Numbered from the stretch's first letter, positions 17,000 through 25,634 are shown. The stretch is DNA of 64,000 bases from Actinomycetospora sp. TBRC 11914 (GCF_012933465.1 NZ_JABBND010000004.1:186001-250000); one strand, 5' to 3'. The notes: generated by a model from the sequence alone, not told the origin. Made by a program: numbers and translations.

Positions 17000-17896
17000 T
17001 CAGCCGCGGGGGTCGGCGGGCAGCAGGATCGAGCACTGCCCGAACACCGCCTCGCGGACCTCGTCGTCGTCGCAGTCGTACTGGACCCGGAGCTCGACGT
17101 CGGGGTCGCCGGAGACGAGCCGGTCGAACGCGTCGGCGACCTCGCGCAGGTGGCGCGGTTCGGCGATCCCGCGCCCGAAGTGGCCCATGCAGACCAGCGA
17201 GACGTCGGGCTCGAGCGCGGCCAGGCGGGCCGTGGAGCGGGCGAAGGCCGCCAGGTCAGACTCGTCGGCCTGGGCGTAGATCGGGCCGGTGTTGATCGTG
17301 TCACCGCCGAAGAGCAGCCCGTCGCGGTCGTCGAGCAGGCAGATCGAGTCCGGGCTGTGGCCCGGGGTGTGCAGCACGGTCAGGGTGCGGCCGCCGAGGT
17401 CGACGACGTCGCCGTCGTGCAGCGCGACCGGGGCCGGGCCGCGGGGCGGACCGGGACGCACCCAGGCCTCGGCGTCGAACCCCTCCGGCAGCTCGCGGGG
17501 GTCGGAGTCGTCGCCGAGCAGGTGGAAGAAGCGCCGGTCGAGGTCGCGGTAGGGTCCGGCGGCGTCGAGCAGGGCGCGGGTGTACGCGAGGTAGGACGCC
17601 CGCTCGGCCGGCGTGGTCCCGGCCTCGAGCAGCGGCACACCGAGGGCGTGGATCGCGACGGTGTCGAACTCGGCGTTCCCGCCGGTGTGGTCGAAGTGGT
17701 GGTGGGTGTTGACCGCCTCGACCGGCAGGCCCGCGGCCGCCTCGACCACCGGCCGGACCGGCGCGATCCCGAGTCCGGTGTCGAGCAGCACCGCGCGGTC
17801 CCGCCCGGCGACGAGCCAGCCGTTGACGTGGGTCGGCTCCGCGACCAGCCACACCCCGGGCGAGACCGGCCGGACGTGGAGCCACGGCCGCGCCAC
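17000..17896 (-). CDS. metallo-beta-lactamase-fold hydrolase
   Basis: The 298-residue protein has the MBL metal-binding motif NTHHHFDHTGGN near residue 83, HTPGHSPDSICLL near 190, FGGDTINTG near 212 and a late His in VCMGHFGRG. The set fits a binuclear zinc hydrolase of the glyoxalase II-like or general thioester/ester group. The GTG start directly abuts the stop of map (TGA-GTG), so the two are probably translated from one mRNA. The substrate is unknown. Confidence 0.82.
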   Translation of the reverse strand: MARPWLHVRPVSPGVWLVAEPTHVNGWLVAGRDRAVLLDTGLGIAPVRPVVEAAAGLPVEAVNTHHHFDHTGGNAEFDTVAIHALGVPLLEAGTTPAERASYLAYTRALLDAAGPYRDLDRRFFHLLGDDSDPRELPEGFDAEAWVRPGPPRGPAPVALHDGDVVDLGGRTLTVLHTPGHSPDSICLLDDRDGLLFGGDTINTGPIYAQADESDLAAFARSTARLAALEPDVSLVCMGHFGRGIAEPRHLREVADAFDRLVSGDPDVELRVQYDCDDDEVREAVFGQCSILLPADPRG

Positions 17897-18667
17897 TCAG
17901 GCCTCGGTGAGGATGCGGGGCCCGTCGGGGGTGATCGCGATGGTGTGCTCGGCGTGGGCGGCGCGGCTGCCGTCGGCGGTGCGCAGCGTCCAGCCGTCGG
18001 GGTCGTGGCGGTAGTCGTCGCCGCCCCCCGCGTGCAGCATCGGCTCGATCGCGATGACGAGGCCGGGCCGGAGCTTGAGGCCCTTGCCGGGGCGGCCCTC
18101 GTTGGGGACGTGCGGCTGCTCGTGCATCGCGCGCCCGACGCCGTGGCCGCCGTGGTCGGCGAGCATCCCGTAGCCGGCGGGCCGGGCGACCCCGGCGACG
18201 GCGGCCCCGATGTCGCCGAGCGTGTTGCCCGGCCGGGCCGCGGCGATGCCCGCGTACAGGGCGCGCTCGGTGGTCTCGATCAGCGCGAGGTCGGCCGGGT
18301 CGGCGTCCCCGACCACGTAGCTGATCGCGGCGTCGCCGCACCAGCCGTCGAGGAAGGCGCCGATGTCGATGCTCACCAGGTCGCCCTCGGCGAGGGCGAC
18401 GTCGCCGGGGATGGCGTGGACGACGGCGTCGTTCACGCTCGAGCAGATCACGCCCGGGTAGGGGGACGGTGCGAAGTGCGGGTGATAGTCGAGGAAGGCC
18501 GGCGTGGCGCCGTGCGCGCGCATCACGTCGTGTGCTGCGGTGTCGAGCTCCTTGAGCGTCACGCCGGGGGCGCTGGCGGCGCGGACCGCGTCGAGGCAGC
18601 GGGCGACGACCCGCCCCGCCTCGCGCATCGCGTCGATCTCGCCGGGGGACTTGAGCTCGATGGTCAC
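17897..18667 (-). CDS. map: methionine aminopeptidase, type I
   Basis: The 256-residue protein contains all five metal ligands of MetAP: two Asp in SIDIGAFLDGWCGDAAISY, His in HGVGRAMHEQPHVPN, Glu in AIEPMLHAG and Glu in AEHTIAITPDG. It removes the initiator Met from nascent proteins. GTG 18667, after GAGGCG, gives MTIELKSPGEIDAMREAG, matching family N-termini; an upstream ATG would add an unlike basic leader. Actinobacteria often have several map paralogues, and this one is not in the usual ribosomal-protein operon. Confidence 0.88.
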   Translation of the reverse strand: MTIELKSPGEIDAMREAGRVVARCLDAVRAASAPGVTLKELDTAAHDVMRAHGATPAFLDYHPHFAPSPYPGVICSSVNDAVVHAIPGDVALAEGDLVSIDIGAFLDGWCGDAAISYVVGDADPADLALIETTERALYAGIAAARPGNTLGDIGAAVAGVARPAGYGMLADHGGHGVGRAMHEQPHVPNEGRPGKGLKLRPGLVIAIEPMLHAGGGDDYRHDPDGWTLRTADGSRAAHAEHTIAITPDGPRILTEA

Positions 18668-18773
18668 GTGGCGCCTCACCGCCGCGACACTAGCCCGACG
18701 ACGGGGGCGGGTGTCGAGGGTGCGGACGCACGGCGTCCGGGCCGTGAATGACACCGCTGTAGTTCATCCCCAC

Positions 18774-18795
18774 TGTGGACAGTCCCTGTGGACAA
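18774..18795. promoter_or_regulatory. pair of DnaA-box-like sites
   Basis: TGTGGACAG (18774-18782) and TGTGGACAA (18787-18795) lie in the 225-base divergent gap between map and the SDR gene. The second matches the actinobacterial DnaA box consensus exactly in reverse orientation. They could titrate DnaA or regulate these promoters; this is inference from sequence only. Confidence 0.4.
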
Positions 18796-18892
18796 CTCGC
18801 GACGGACCTGTGAGCCGGATCGTCCCGTGGGCGTCCCGGGCCGGGGGTATCCGCCGGGGACCGCCACCCCCGCACCCCCGAGGAGTACCCCC

Positions 18893-19663
18893 GTGACCGC
18901 AGGCCGCTTCAGCGGAAAGGTCGTCGTCGTCAGCGGCGGCGGCTCCGGCATCGGCGCCGCGACGGCGCACCGCTTCGCCGCCGACGGCGCCACGGTCGTC
19001 ATCACCGGCCGGTCGGCCGACAAGCTCGAGAAGACCGTCGCCGACGCGCCCGCCGGCTCCACCGTCGTCGCGAAGCCGGCCGACACCTCCGACGAGCAGG
19101 CGATCACGCACCTCGTCGACGAGGTCGCCCGCGAGCACGGCCGGCTCGACACGCTGGTCAACAACGCCGCCGTCGCCGAGCCGGGCACCGTCACCGATCT
19201 CGATGCCGACAGCTGGGCCCGGGTCATGGCGATCGACGTGAACGGCGTCTTCTTCGCCTCCAAGGCCGCGCTGCCGCACCTCACCGCGACGAAGGGCAGC
19301 ATCGTCAACGTCGGGTCGGTGTCCGGCCTCGGCGGCGACTGGGGGATGGCCGCCTACAACGCCGCCAAGGGGGCCGTGGTCAATCTGACCAACGCGATGG
19401 CCCTCGACCACGGCGGCGACGGCGTCCGCGTCAACGCCGTGCACCCCAGCCTCACGGTGACCGACATGAGCGCGGGCATCCGCGAGGACGAGGACACCGT
19501 CGCGAAGTTCCGCGACCGGATCCCGATGGGCCGGCCCGCGGAGCCCGCCGAGGTCGGCGACGTCATCGCCTTCCTGGCCAGCGACGACGCCCGGTTCGTC
19601 AACGGCGCGCACGTGCCGGTCGACGGCGGCCTGGGCGCCTCGAACGGCCAGCCCAGGATGTAG
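18893..19663 (+). CDS. short-chain dehydrogenase/reductase (SDR)
   Basis: The 256-residue classical SDR has the cofactor motif VVSGGGSGIGAATAHRFA, NNAAV near residue 88, the catalytic Ser region NVGSVSGLGGDWG, YNAAKGAVVNLT with the YxxxK pair, and a PGLVxT-like VHPSLTVTDM. It is probably NAD(P)-dependent; the substrate is not determinable. GTG 18893 has a GAGGAG site 12 bases upstream. The TAG stop is the first three bases of palindromic element copy 3. Confidence 0.87.
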   Translation: MTAGRFSGKVVVVSGGGSGIGAATAHRFAADGATVVITGRSADKLEKTVADAPAGSTVVAKPADTSDEQAITHLVDEVAREHGRLDTLVNNAAVAEPGTVTDLDADSWARVMAIDVNGVFFASKAALPHLTATKGSIVNVGSVSGLGGDWGMAAYNAAKGAVVNLTNAMALDHGGDGVRVNAVHPSLTVTDMSAGIREDEDTVAKFRDRIPMGRPAEPAEVGDVIAFLASDDARFVNGAHVPVDGGLGASNGQPRM

Positions 19664-19737
19664 GTGGCCTCCGGCCTTGTGAGCACTTTCTGGTGCTATA
19701 GCGACAGAAAGTGCTCACAAGCGCGCCAGCGCACCTA
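19661..19737 (+). repeat. 77-bp palindromic element, copy 3
   Basis: TAGGTGGCCTCCGGCCTT, GTGAGCA, a core around GCTATAGC, TGCTCAC, then AAGCGCGCCAGCGCACCTA. It exactly fills the gap between two convergent genes. The terminal TAG stops the SDR and the opposite-strand TAG stops the monooxygenase. It is the cleanest of the three copies for defining the element ends. Confidence 0.88.
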
Positions 19738-21189
19738 CAGGAACTCGTACTCCGACGGGTCCAACCGCTGCGTCGCCTTCTCGTACTCGACCATGTAGCC
19801 GGGCCAGTTGGTGACGATGCGGCCGGACTCGTCGCGGTACCAGGAGTCGCACGCGAGCCAGGCCGTGCCGCGGAAGCGCTGCTGGACGTCGCGGTCGTAC
19901 TCCGCCTCGACGTCCGCCCGCACGTCCACGGCCGCGGCCCCGCGCTCGTCGGCCTCCTCGAGCGCCGTCCGCACGTACCGGGCCTGCGCCTCGAGGTAGA
20001 CGATGATCGAGCCGCCCGACGTGTTGGTGTTCGGGCCGTACAGCACGAACAGCGACGGGAACCCGGGCACCGTCATGCCCAGGTGGGCGTGCGGCCCGTC
20101 GGACCAGGCGTCCCGCAGCGACGTCCCACCCCGCCCGTGGATCTCCATCGGGAACATGAACTGGGTCGTCCGGAACCCGGTCCCCCAGATGATCGTGTCG
20201 ACGCGGTGCAGCGCGCCGTCGGCGGTCCGCACGCCGTCGGCCTCGATCCGCTCGACCGAGTCGGTGATCACCTCGACGTTGTCGCGCTGCAGGGCCGGCA
20301 GCCAGTACGAGCTGAACAGCACCCGCTTGCACCCGAACGTGTAGTCCGGCCACACCTTGCGGCGCACCTCGGGGTCGCGCAGCTGCCGGCGCATGAACCA
20401 CTTCGAACGGAACGAGATCAGCCACCCGAACGACCGCGGCGTGCGGATCGCCGCCGTGAGCGACTCGAGGTAGATGTTCTTCAGCCCCCACCGCCGGATG
20501 CGCTGCAGGTAGGGGAGCGTGAGCAGCGCCCGCACCGGGCGGGGGTAGGGCACGTTGCGCCGCGGCAGGAACCAGTTGCCGCTGCGCTGGAACACCGAGA
20601 GCCGGCCGACCTCCGGGGCGATCTCCGGCACGAACTGCACCGCGCTCGCCCCGGTGCCGATGACGGCGACGCGGCGGCCGGTGAGGTCGTGGTCGTGGTC
20701 CCACTCCGCGGAGTGGAAGGTGTGCCCGGCGAAGTCCTCGCGGCCCGCGATGTTCGGGATCGAGGGCTGCGCGAGCTGCCCGGTGGCGACGACGACGGCG
20801 TCCGCGGTCCAGGTCCGCGCCTCGCCGTCGGTCTCGGCCTCGATCCGCCAGTGCCGCGCCTCGTCGTCCCACCGGCACTCGCTCACCCGGGTGTTCGGCA
20901 CGACGAGCTCGGCGACGCCGTGCTCGGCCGCGACGGTGCGCAGGTAGTCGAGGATCTCCGACTGCGGGGAGCACAGCCGCGACCAGTTCCGGCGCTGGGC
21001 GTACGAGTACGAGTACAGGTGGCTGGGCACGTCGCACGCCGCGCCCGGGTAGGAGTTCGCCAACCACGTCCCGCCGATGCCCGAGGCGGCGTCGAGGATC
21101 ACGACGTCGGTGTAGCCGTGAGCTCGGAGCTCGATGGCGGCCCCGATGCCACCGAACCCCGCACCGATGATCACCACGCGTCTAGCCAC
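19735..21189 (-). CDS. flavin-containing / Baeyer-Villiger-type monooxygenase
   Basis: The 484-residue protein has two dinucleotide motifs, VVIIGAGFGGIGAAIELR at the N-terminus and VAVIGTGASAVQF near 175. Before the second is a Baeyer-Villiger fingerprint FAGHTFHSAEWDHD (FxGxxxHxxxW). WLANSYPGAACDVPSHLYS is typical of the family. It likely oxygenates ketones using NADPH. GTG 21189 follows GGAGG at good spacing, directly before the FAD motif. It is convergent with the SDR across the palindromic element; a ketone-forming SDR next to a ketone-oxygenating enzyme is suggestive but unproven. Confidence 0.85.
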   Translation of the reverse strand: MARRVVIIGAGFGGIGAAIELRAHGYTDVVILDAASGIGGTWLANSYPGAACDVPSHLYSYSYAQRRNWSRLCSPQSEILDYLRTVAAEHGVAELVVPNTRVSECRWDDEARHWRIEAETDGEARTWTADAVVVATGQLAQPSIPNIAGREDFAGHTFHSAEWDHDHDLTGRRVAVIGTGASAVQFVPEIAPEVGRLSVFQRSGNWFLPRRNVPYPRPVRALLTLPYLQRIRRWGLKNIYLESLTAAIRTPRSFGWLISFRSKWFMRRQLRDPEVRRKVWPDYTFGCKRVLFSSYWLPALQRDNVEVITDSVERIEADGVRTADGALHRVDTIIWGTGFRTTQFMFPMEIHGRGGTSLRDAWSDGPHAHLGMTVPGFPSLFVLYGPNTNTSGGSIIVYLEAQARYVRTALEEADERGAAAVDVRADVEAEYDRDVQQRFRGTAWLACDSWYRDESGRIVTNWPGYMVEYEKATQRLDPSEYEFL

Positions 21190-21246
21190 TGGTCGAGCCT
21201 CCGTCTCCCCGTGTCGTGACCCGGAACCTAAGGGCATCCTGATCTC

Positions 21247-21627
21247 GTGGCTGAACGAGTACTGGTGTTCGACGGTGACTGCGGGTTCTGCACCCGCAGC
21301 GTCGGCTGGGTCCGCGCCCTGGACCGGCACGGCCGGATCGAGGTCCGGCCCTACCAGGAGCCGGGCGCGCCGGAGGCGGTCGGGACGGACACCGCCACGT
21401 GCGCCGAGGCCGTCCAGTGGCGGGGGCCCGACGGGCACCGCCTCGCCGGGGCGGCCGCGGTCAACGCCGTGCTCGACACCGTGACCGGCACGCGCGTCCC
21501 CTCGACGGTCTACCGCGCCACCGCCGGGCTGCAGGAGCGGGTCTACCGGTGGGTCGCCGACCACCGGTCACGCTTCCCCGGGATGACGCCGTACTGCCAG
21601 TCGCACCCGGGGTCCTGCGCCCGGTGA
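21247..21627 (+). CDS. DCC-family (DUF393) thiol-disulfide oxidoreductase-like protein
   Basis: The 126-residue protein starts with the family signature VLVFDGDCGFCTRSVGWV, carrying the CxxC-like redox cysteine pair (GDCGFC). It ends with a Trp/Arg-rich helix and a late Cys-containing tail. The family is predicted to be thioredoxin-like; function is unknown. GTG 21247 is the only start that includes the motif at the right distance. It is divergent from the monooxygenase (57-base gap) and convergent with an amidase. Confidence 0.8.
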   Translation: MAERVLVFDGDCGFCTRSVGWVRALDRHGRIEVRPYQEPGAPEAVGTDTATCAEAVQWRGPDGHRLAGAAAVNAVLDTVTGTRVPSTVYRATAGLQERVYRWVADHRSRFPGMTPYCQSHPGSCAR

Positions 21628-21629
21628 TC

Positions 21630-21686
21630 ACGTCAGCGGTGAACCATCGCAGACACTGGATGTCAGCGATGCGACACCGCTGACGT
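21630..21686. terminator. bidirectional hairpin between convergent genes
   Basis: Perfect 12-base arms, ACGTCAGCGGTG (21630-21641) and CACCGCTGACGT (21675-21686), enclose a second inverted pair, CATCGC and GCGATG. It follows the DUF393 stop and contains the amidase stop. It has no T-run, as usual in actinobacteria. It resembles the 76-bp elements in layout but not in sequence. Confidence 0.65.
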
Positions 21687-22979
21687 CCCCAGCGCCGCCG
21701 TCACCTGCCCCGCCAACGACATCAGCAGCGCGTCCTGCTCCCGCGCCGCCACGAGCTGCACGGCCCGCGGGAGCCCCGCGCCGGTGTCGACCGGCAGCGT
21801 CACCGCGGGCTGCCCGGTGTGGTTGAACAGCGGCGTGTGCGCGTAGAAGCGGCCCATCGAGGTCAGCGTCGCCACCCCGTTCCGGCGGGTGCCGTGCGCC
21901 GGCCCGCCCCAGCGGTCCACCCGCGGCGCCGGGCCCCGCATCGTCGGGGTCAGCAGGACGTCGACGCCGAGCTCGTCGAGCAGCCGTGCCCCCCACCGCC
22001 GGCCGTGGCGCACCGCCGCCCGCGCCGCCGCCGGCGGCACGAGCGAGCCGGCGCGCGCGAGGTCGCGCAGCCGGTCCTCGAGCAGCTCGGGGTGGTCGGC
22101 GGTGGCCGCGGCGTCGTGCAGCCCGCGAAGGATCCGGGTGGTGACGCCGAGCGCGGCGGCCTGGGCGCGGTCGGGACGGATCCGGACCGGCCGCACCCGG
22201 TGCCCGGCCGCGGCCAGCGCGTCCGCGACCAGGCGCACCGCGCCCGCCACGTGCTCCTCGAGCGGCAGCGGCGGGGCGAGCGGCAGCGGGTCGACCGCCA
22301 CCCCGACGCGCAGCAGGCCCGGTCCGGACCGGAGCGCGCCCCGTAACGAGGACGGGAAGTCGCCGATCGCGTCGAGGTAGTCCGCGGCCAGCCCGAGGTC
22401 CCGCGTCAGGCAGCCCTGAGTGGACAGGCCCCACCAGCCGCCGCTCGACGGCATCGTCCCGTGCGTCGGCTTGAACCCGGGCAGCCCGCAGCACGCCGCC
22501 GGGATGCGGATCGACCCGGCCCCGTCGCTCGCGGTCGCGATCGGCACCACCCCCGCCGCCACCGCGGCCGCCGACCCGCCCGACGACCCGCCGGGGGTCC
22601 GGCCGAGCGCCAGCGGGTTGCGGGTGACGCCGTACCGCGCCGAGTCGGTGACCCCGAACGCCGCGAGCTCGGGCAGCGCGGTGCGCCCGATCGGCACCAG
22701 CCCCGCCCGGTGCAGCGCCGCGACCAGCTCCCCGTCCGCGGGCGCCGGCCGGTCGAAGGCCCGGCCGCCCCACCCGGTGACGTGCCCGGCGGAGTCGACG
22801 TCGTCCTTCACGGCGATCGGCAGCCCGAGCAGCGGTGACTCCTCGCCCGCGGCGCGACGGCGGTCGGCGTCCCGGGCGGCGGCGAGCGCCGCGGAGTCCT
22901 CGCCGTCGTCGATCTCGACGAAGGCCCGGAGTGCTGGCTGCACCTCCCGGGTCGCCTCCACCGAGGTCAGCTGCTCCAC
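21663..22979 (-). CDS. amidase signature family hydrolase
   Basis: The 438-residue protein has the Ser-cisSer-Lys triad elements: catalytic Lys in GLPIAVKDDVDSAG near residue 60, the cis-Ser/Ser region TPGGSSGGSAAAVAAG near 130, and the nucleophile segment ATASDGAGSIRIPAA. It should hydrolyse a small amide; specificity is unknown. I use GTG 22979 (MEQLTSVEATREV), which leaves room for the divergent AraC promoter; an ATG at 23000 is possible. The C-terminal codons lie inside a hairpin. Confidence 0.83.
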   Translation of the reverse strand: MEQLTSVEATREVQPALRAFVEIDDGEDSAALAAARDADRRRAAGEESPLLGLPIAVKDDVDSAGHVTGWGGRAFDRPAPADGELVAALHRAGLVPIGRTALPELAAFGVTDSARYGVTRNPLALGRTPGGSSGGSAAAVAAGVVPIATASDGAGSIRIPAACCGLPGFKPTHGTMPSSGGWWGLSTQGCLTRDLGLAADYLDAIGDFPSSLRGALRSGPGLLRVGVAVDPLPLAPPLPLEEHVAGAVRLVADALAAAGHRVRPVRIRPDRAQAAALGVTTRILRGLHDAAATADHPELLEDRLRDLARAGSLVPPAAARAAVRHGRRWGARLLDELGVDVLLTPTMRGPAPRVDRWGGPAHGTRRNGVATLTSMGRFYAHTPLFNHTGQPAVTLPVDTGAGLPRAVQLVAAREQDALLMSLAGQVTAALGTSAVSHR

Positions 22980-23010
22980 AGCGGCGCAACCTAGCGGCAT
23001 CATCGGCGGG

Positions 23011-23844
23011 GTGTTCCTGCTCGCCACCGTCCCACCGCCGCTGCGGGGCGTGGTGCGCCGGCTCGTGGCCTACGACGAGACGAGTACGGAACCGCTGCGC
23101 CGACGCCAGGCACCGACCCCGACGTGCACGCTCGTCCTCGGGCTCGGCGAGCCGCTGCGGGTCGACGGCCGCGCGCTGGGCTCCTTCCTCGACGGCCTGT
23201 CCGACGCGGCCGCGGTCACCGAGTTCCGCGGCCACCAGGCCGGGGTGCAGGTCGACCTCGCGCCGCTCGGCCTGCTCCGCCTGCTCGGCGCGCCCGGCCG
23301 CGAGGTGACCGGCGCCCCCGTCGTCGCCGACGACCTCGCCGCCCTCTCGCCCGCCGGCGCCGCGCTCGCCGCCCTCCCCGCGCGGCTCGGCGAGCTCCCC
23401 GACCCGGGCGCCCGCCTCGCGCTCGTCACCGCCACGCTCACCGACCTCCTCGCCGACTCCGTCGCGGCGCCCGACCCCGAGGTCGCCCACGCCTGGCGTC
23501 GGCTCGAGCACGCCGGCGGACGGGTCCCCCTGCCCGCACTCGCCGCCGAGGTCGGCTGGAGCCGCCGTCACCTCTCCCGCCGCTTCGCCGCCCAGGTCGG
23601 GCTCGCCCCGACGACGACGGCCCGCGTGCTGCGGTTCCGGTGCGCCGCGGACCTGCTCGTGCCCCGTCCGGGCGAGCCCGCCGGACCCGCCCGCCGCATC
23701 GCCGACGTCGCGCAGACCGCCGGTTACGCCGACCACGCCCACCTCGACCGCGAGTTCCGCGCCCTCGCGGGCTGCACCCCGCAGGACTACGTGGCGGGGT
23801 GGGCGACGGCGGGCGTCGACCCGCGCGAGGTCGTGCACGGCTGA
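23011..23844 (+). CDS. AraC family transcriptional regulator
   Basis: The 277-residue regulator has a C-terminal AraC-type double HTH (VPLPALAAEVGWSRRHLSRRFAAQVG, then RIADVAQTAGYADHAHLDREFRALAG). The N-terminal half (VFLLATVPPPLRGVVRRLVAYDE) resembles DUF6597-type sensor domains. It is divergent from the amidase with only 31 bases between the starts, so it probably regulates that gene or itself. GTG 23011 is chosen for position and conserved-looking sequence after it. Confidence 0.82.
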   Translation: MFLLATVPPPLRGVVRRLVAYDETSTEPLRRRQAPTPTCTLVLGLGEPLRVDGRALGSFLDGLSDAAAVTEFRGHQAGVQVDLAPLGLLRLLGAPGREVTGAPVVADDLAALSPAGAALAALPARLGELPDPGARLALVTATLTDLLADSVAAPDPEVAHAWRRLEHAGGRVPLPALAAEVGWSRRHLSRRFAAQVGLAPTTTARVLRFRCAADLLVPRPGEPAGPARRIADVAQTAGYADHAHLDREFRALAGCTPQDYVAGWATAGVDPREVVHG

Positions 23845-23885
23845 GGTCCCCGACGTCCAAGACACCCGCACCCGCGGTCCGGACG

Positions 23886-24251
23886 ATGGGCGTCGTGATC
23901 GTGACCACCCTGCGCAGCGACGACGTCCTCGCCCACGCCCGCTTCCTCACCGACGTCCTGGGGCTCGTCCCCGGCCACCTCTCCGAGGGCCACGCCGAGC
24001 TCTTCTGGGGCGACGGCGCGGTCCTGCTCGGCCCCCGGCGCCCGGACGACCCCTGGGACACCGGGCGGGCGGTGACCTACCTCGTCCTCGAGGACCCCGA
24101 CGCCCACCACGACCGCGTCGCCGCCGCCGGCGGCGAGGTCGTCATGGGGCTCACCGACCAGTCGTACGGGTCCCGCGAGTTCGCCGTCGTCGACGGCGAG
24201 GGCAACCGGTGGTCGTTCGGCACCTACCGACCGGTGCCCCCGGGTCGCTGA
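23886..24251 (+). CDS. VOC (glyoxalase/bleomycin-resistance fold) protein
   Basis: The 121-residue protein has two beta-alpha-beta-beta-beta halves: LRSDDVLAHARFLTDVLGL and HAELFWGDGAVLLGP, then YLVLEDPDAHHDRVAAAGG and FAVVDGEGNRWSFGTY. The ending EGNRWSFG is typical of VOC members. It lies 41 bases after the AraC gene on the same strand. Ligand and activity are unknown. Confidence 0.78.
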   Translation: MGVVIVTTLRSDDVLAHARFLTDVLGLVPGHLSEGHAELFWGDGAVLLGPRRPDDPWDTGRAVTYLVLEDPDAHHDRVAAAGGEVVMGLTDQSYGSREFAVVDGEGNRWSFGTYRPVPPGR

Positions 24252-24362
24252 GCGCCCGGCGTCACCGTGCGGGCACGCGGCGTACGGAGGCTTCCCCGGC
24301 GCGCCGACCTGCCCCACCATGGCCGCTCCGATCCGACGCCGACGCACACCGAGGGGCACCCC

Positions 24363-24773
24363 GTGGGCACCAACCTCAACCCGTACCTGCACTTCACCGA
24401 CACCGCCCGGGCCGCGATGGAGTTCTACCGCGACGTCTTCGGCGGCACGCTGAACGTCATGACCTTCGGCGACATGGGCACGCAGGGCCCGGAGGCCGCC
24501 AAGGTCATGCACGCCCAGCTCGAGACCCCCAGCGGCTTCGTCCTCATGGCCTCCGACACGCCGGAGGGCATGAGCCGGCCCACCGGCGCCGGCATCTCGG
24601 TGAGTCTGTCGGGCGACCAGGCCGAGGAGCTGCGCGGCTACTGGAAGGGCCTGTCGGAGAGCGGCACGGTGACCATGGCGCTCGAGAAGCAGATGTGGGG
24701 CGACGAGTTCGGCGCCTGTACCGACCGCTTCGGTGTCGACTGGCTGGTCAACATCGCGGGCTCGGCCGCCTGA
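24363..24773 (+). CDS. PhnB-like VOC family protein
   Basis: The 136-residue protein begins NLNPYLHFTDTARAAMEFYRDVFGG, the usual start of PhnB/3-demethylubiquinone-methyltransferase-like VOC proteins. It continues with HAQLETPSGFVLMASDTPEG and MALEKQMWGDEFGACTDRFGVDWLVN. Function is unknown. GTG 24363 follows GAGGGG. It is convergent with the PaaH-like gene, with six bases between the stops. Confidence 0.82.
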   Translation: MGTNLNPYLHFTDTARAAMEFYRDVFGGTLNVMTFGDMGTQGPEAAKVMHAQLETPSGFVLMASDTPEGMSRPTGAGISVSLSGDQAEELRGYWKGLSESGTVTMALEKQMWGDEFGACTDRFGVDWLVNIAGSAA

Positions 24774-24779
24774 CGCGTC

Positions 24780-25634
24780 TCAGTCCCAGCGGTGGAAGCC
24801 CTGGCCGGACTTCCGGCCGAGCTCTCCCCGCGCGACCTTGTCCCGCAGCAGCTGCGGCGGCGCGAAGCGGTCGCCGAGCTCCTCGGCGAGGTGCTCGGCG
24901 ATCGCCAGGCGGACGTCGAGCCCGACGATGTCGGTCAGCTCCAGCGGCCCGACGGGCCACCGGTAGCCCAGCCGCATCCCGGTGTCGATGTCCGCCGCGC
25001 TCGCCACGCCCTCCTCGAGCATCCGGATCGCCTCGAGCCCGACGGCCACGCCGAGCCGTGAGGTGGCGAAGCCCGGGGCGTCGTCGACCACGATCGCGGT
25101 CTTGCCGAGGGCCTCGACCCACCCGCGGGCCTGCTCGACGACGTCGTCGTCCAGCCCGGACGGGCGGATCAGCTCCACGAGCTTCTGCGCCGGCACGGGG
25201 TTGAAGAAGTGCATCCCGACGAGCCGGCCATGTGGCAGTTCCCGACCGATGCCGCCGACCGAGAGCGAGGAGGTGTTGGTCGCGAGCACGGCGTCCGGGC
25301 AGCGCCGCGCCGCGGCCCCGAGGATCTCCTGCTTGAGGTCGACGCGCTCGGGGACGGCCTCGACGACCAGGCCGGTGTCGGGCGGGAGGTGATCGACCCC
25401 GACGACGATCGTGGTGGCGTCGACGAGGCCCTCGACGTCGGTGCCCTCCGGGAGCTTCCCGCGGTCCGCGGCGCCCTGCAGCGACTGCTGGAGGGCGCGG
25501 CGCGCGGCTGCGGCCCGGTCGTCGTCGCTCTCGACGACGGTCACCGCCGCACCCGCCGTCAGGAACACGTGGGCGATGCCGGCGCCCATCGTCCCGCCGC
25601 CGATCACTCCCACGCGGCTGGGCAGACTCCCCAT
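24780..25634 (-). CDS. paaH: 3-hydroxyacyl-CoA dehydrogenase (PaaH-like)
   Basis: The 284-residue single-function dehydrogenase has the NAD motif VGVIGGGTMGAGIAHVFLTAG, ATNTSSLSV, catalytic HFFNPVPAQKLVELI (His-Asn-Pro) and the C-terminal KSGQGFHRWD. In phenylacetate catabolism PaaH oxidises 3-hydroxyadipyl-CoA. The assignment rests on its divergent position next to paaA; without that it would be a generic PaaH/FadB-like enzyme. Start ATG 25634 directly precedes the Rossmann strand. The gene is separated from paaA by a 747-base repeat-rich region. Confidence 0.8.
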   Translation of the reverse strand: MGSLPSRVGVIGGGTMGAGIAHVFLTAGAAVTVVESDDDRAAAARRALQQSLQGAADRGKLPEGTDVEGLVDATTIVVGVDHLPPDTGLVVEAVPERVDLKQEILGAAARRCPDAVLATNTSSLSVGGIGRELPHGRLVGMHFFNPVPAQKLVELIRPSGLDDDVVEQARGWVEALGKTAIVVDDAPGFATSRLGVAVGLEAIRMLEEGVASAADIDTGMRLGYRWPVGPLELTDIVGLDVRLAIAEHLAEELGDRFAPPQLLRDKVARGELGRKSGQGFHRWD

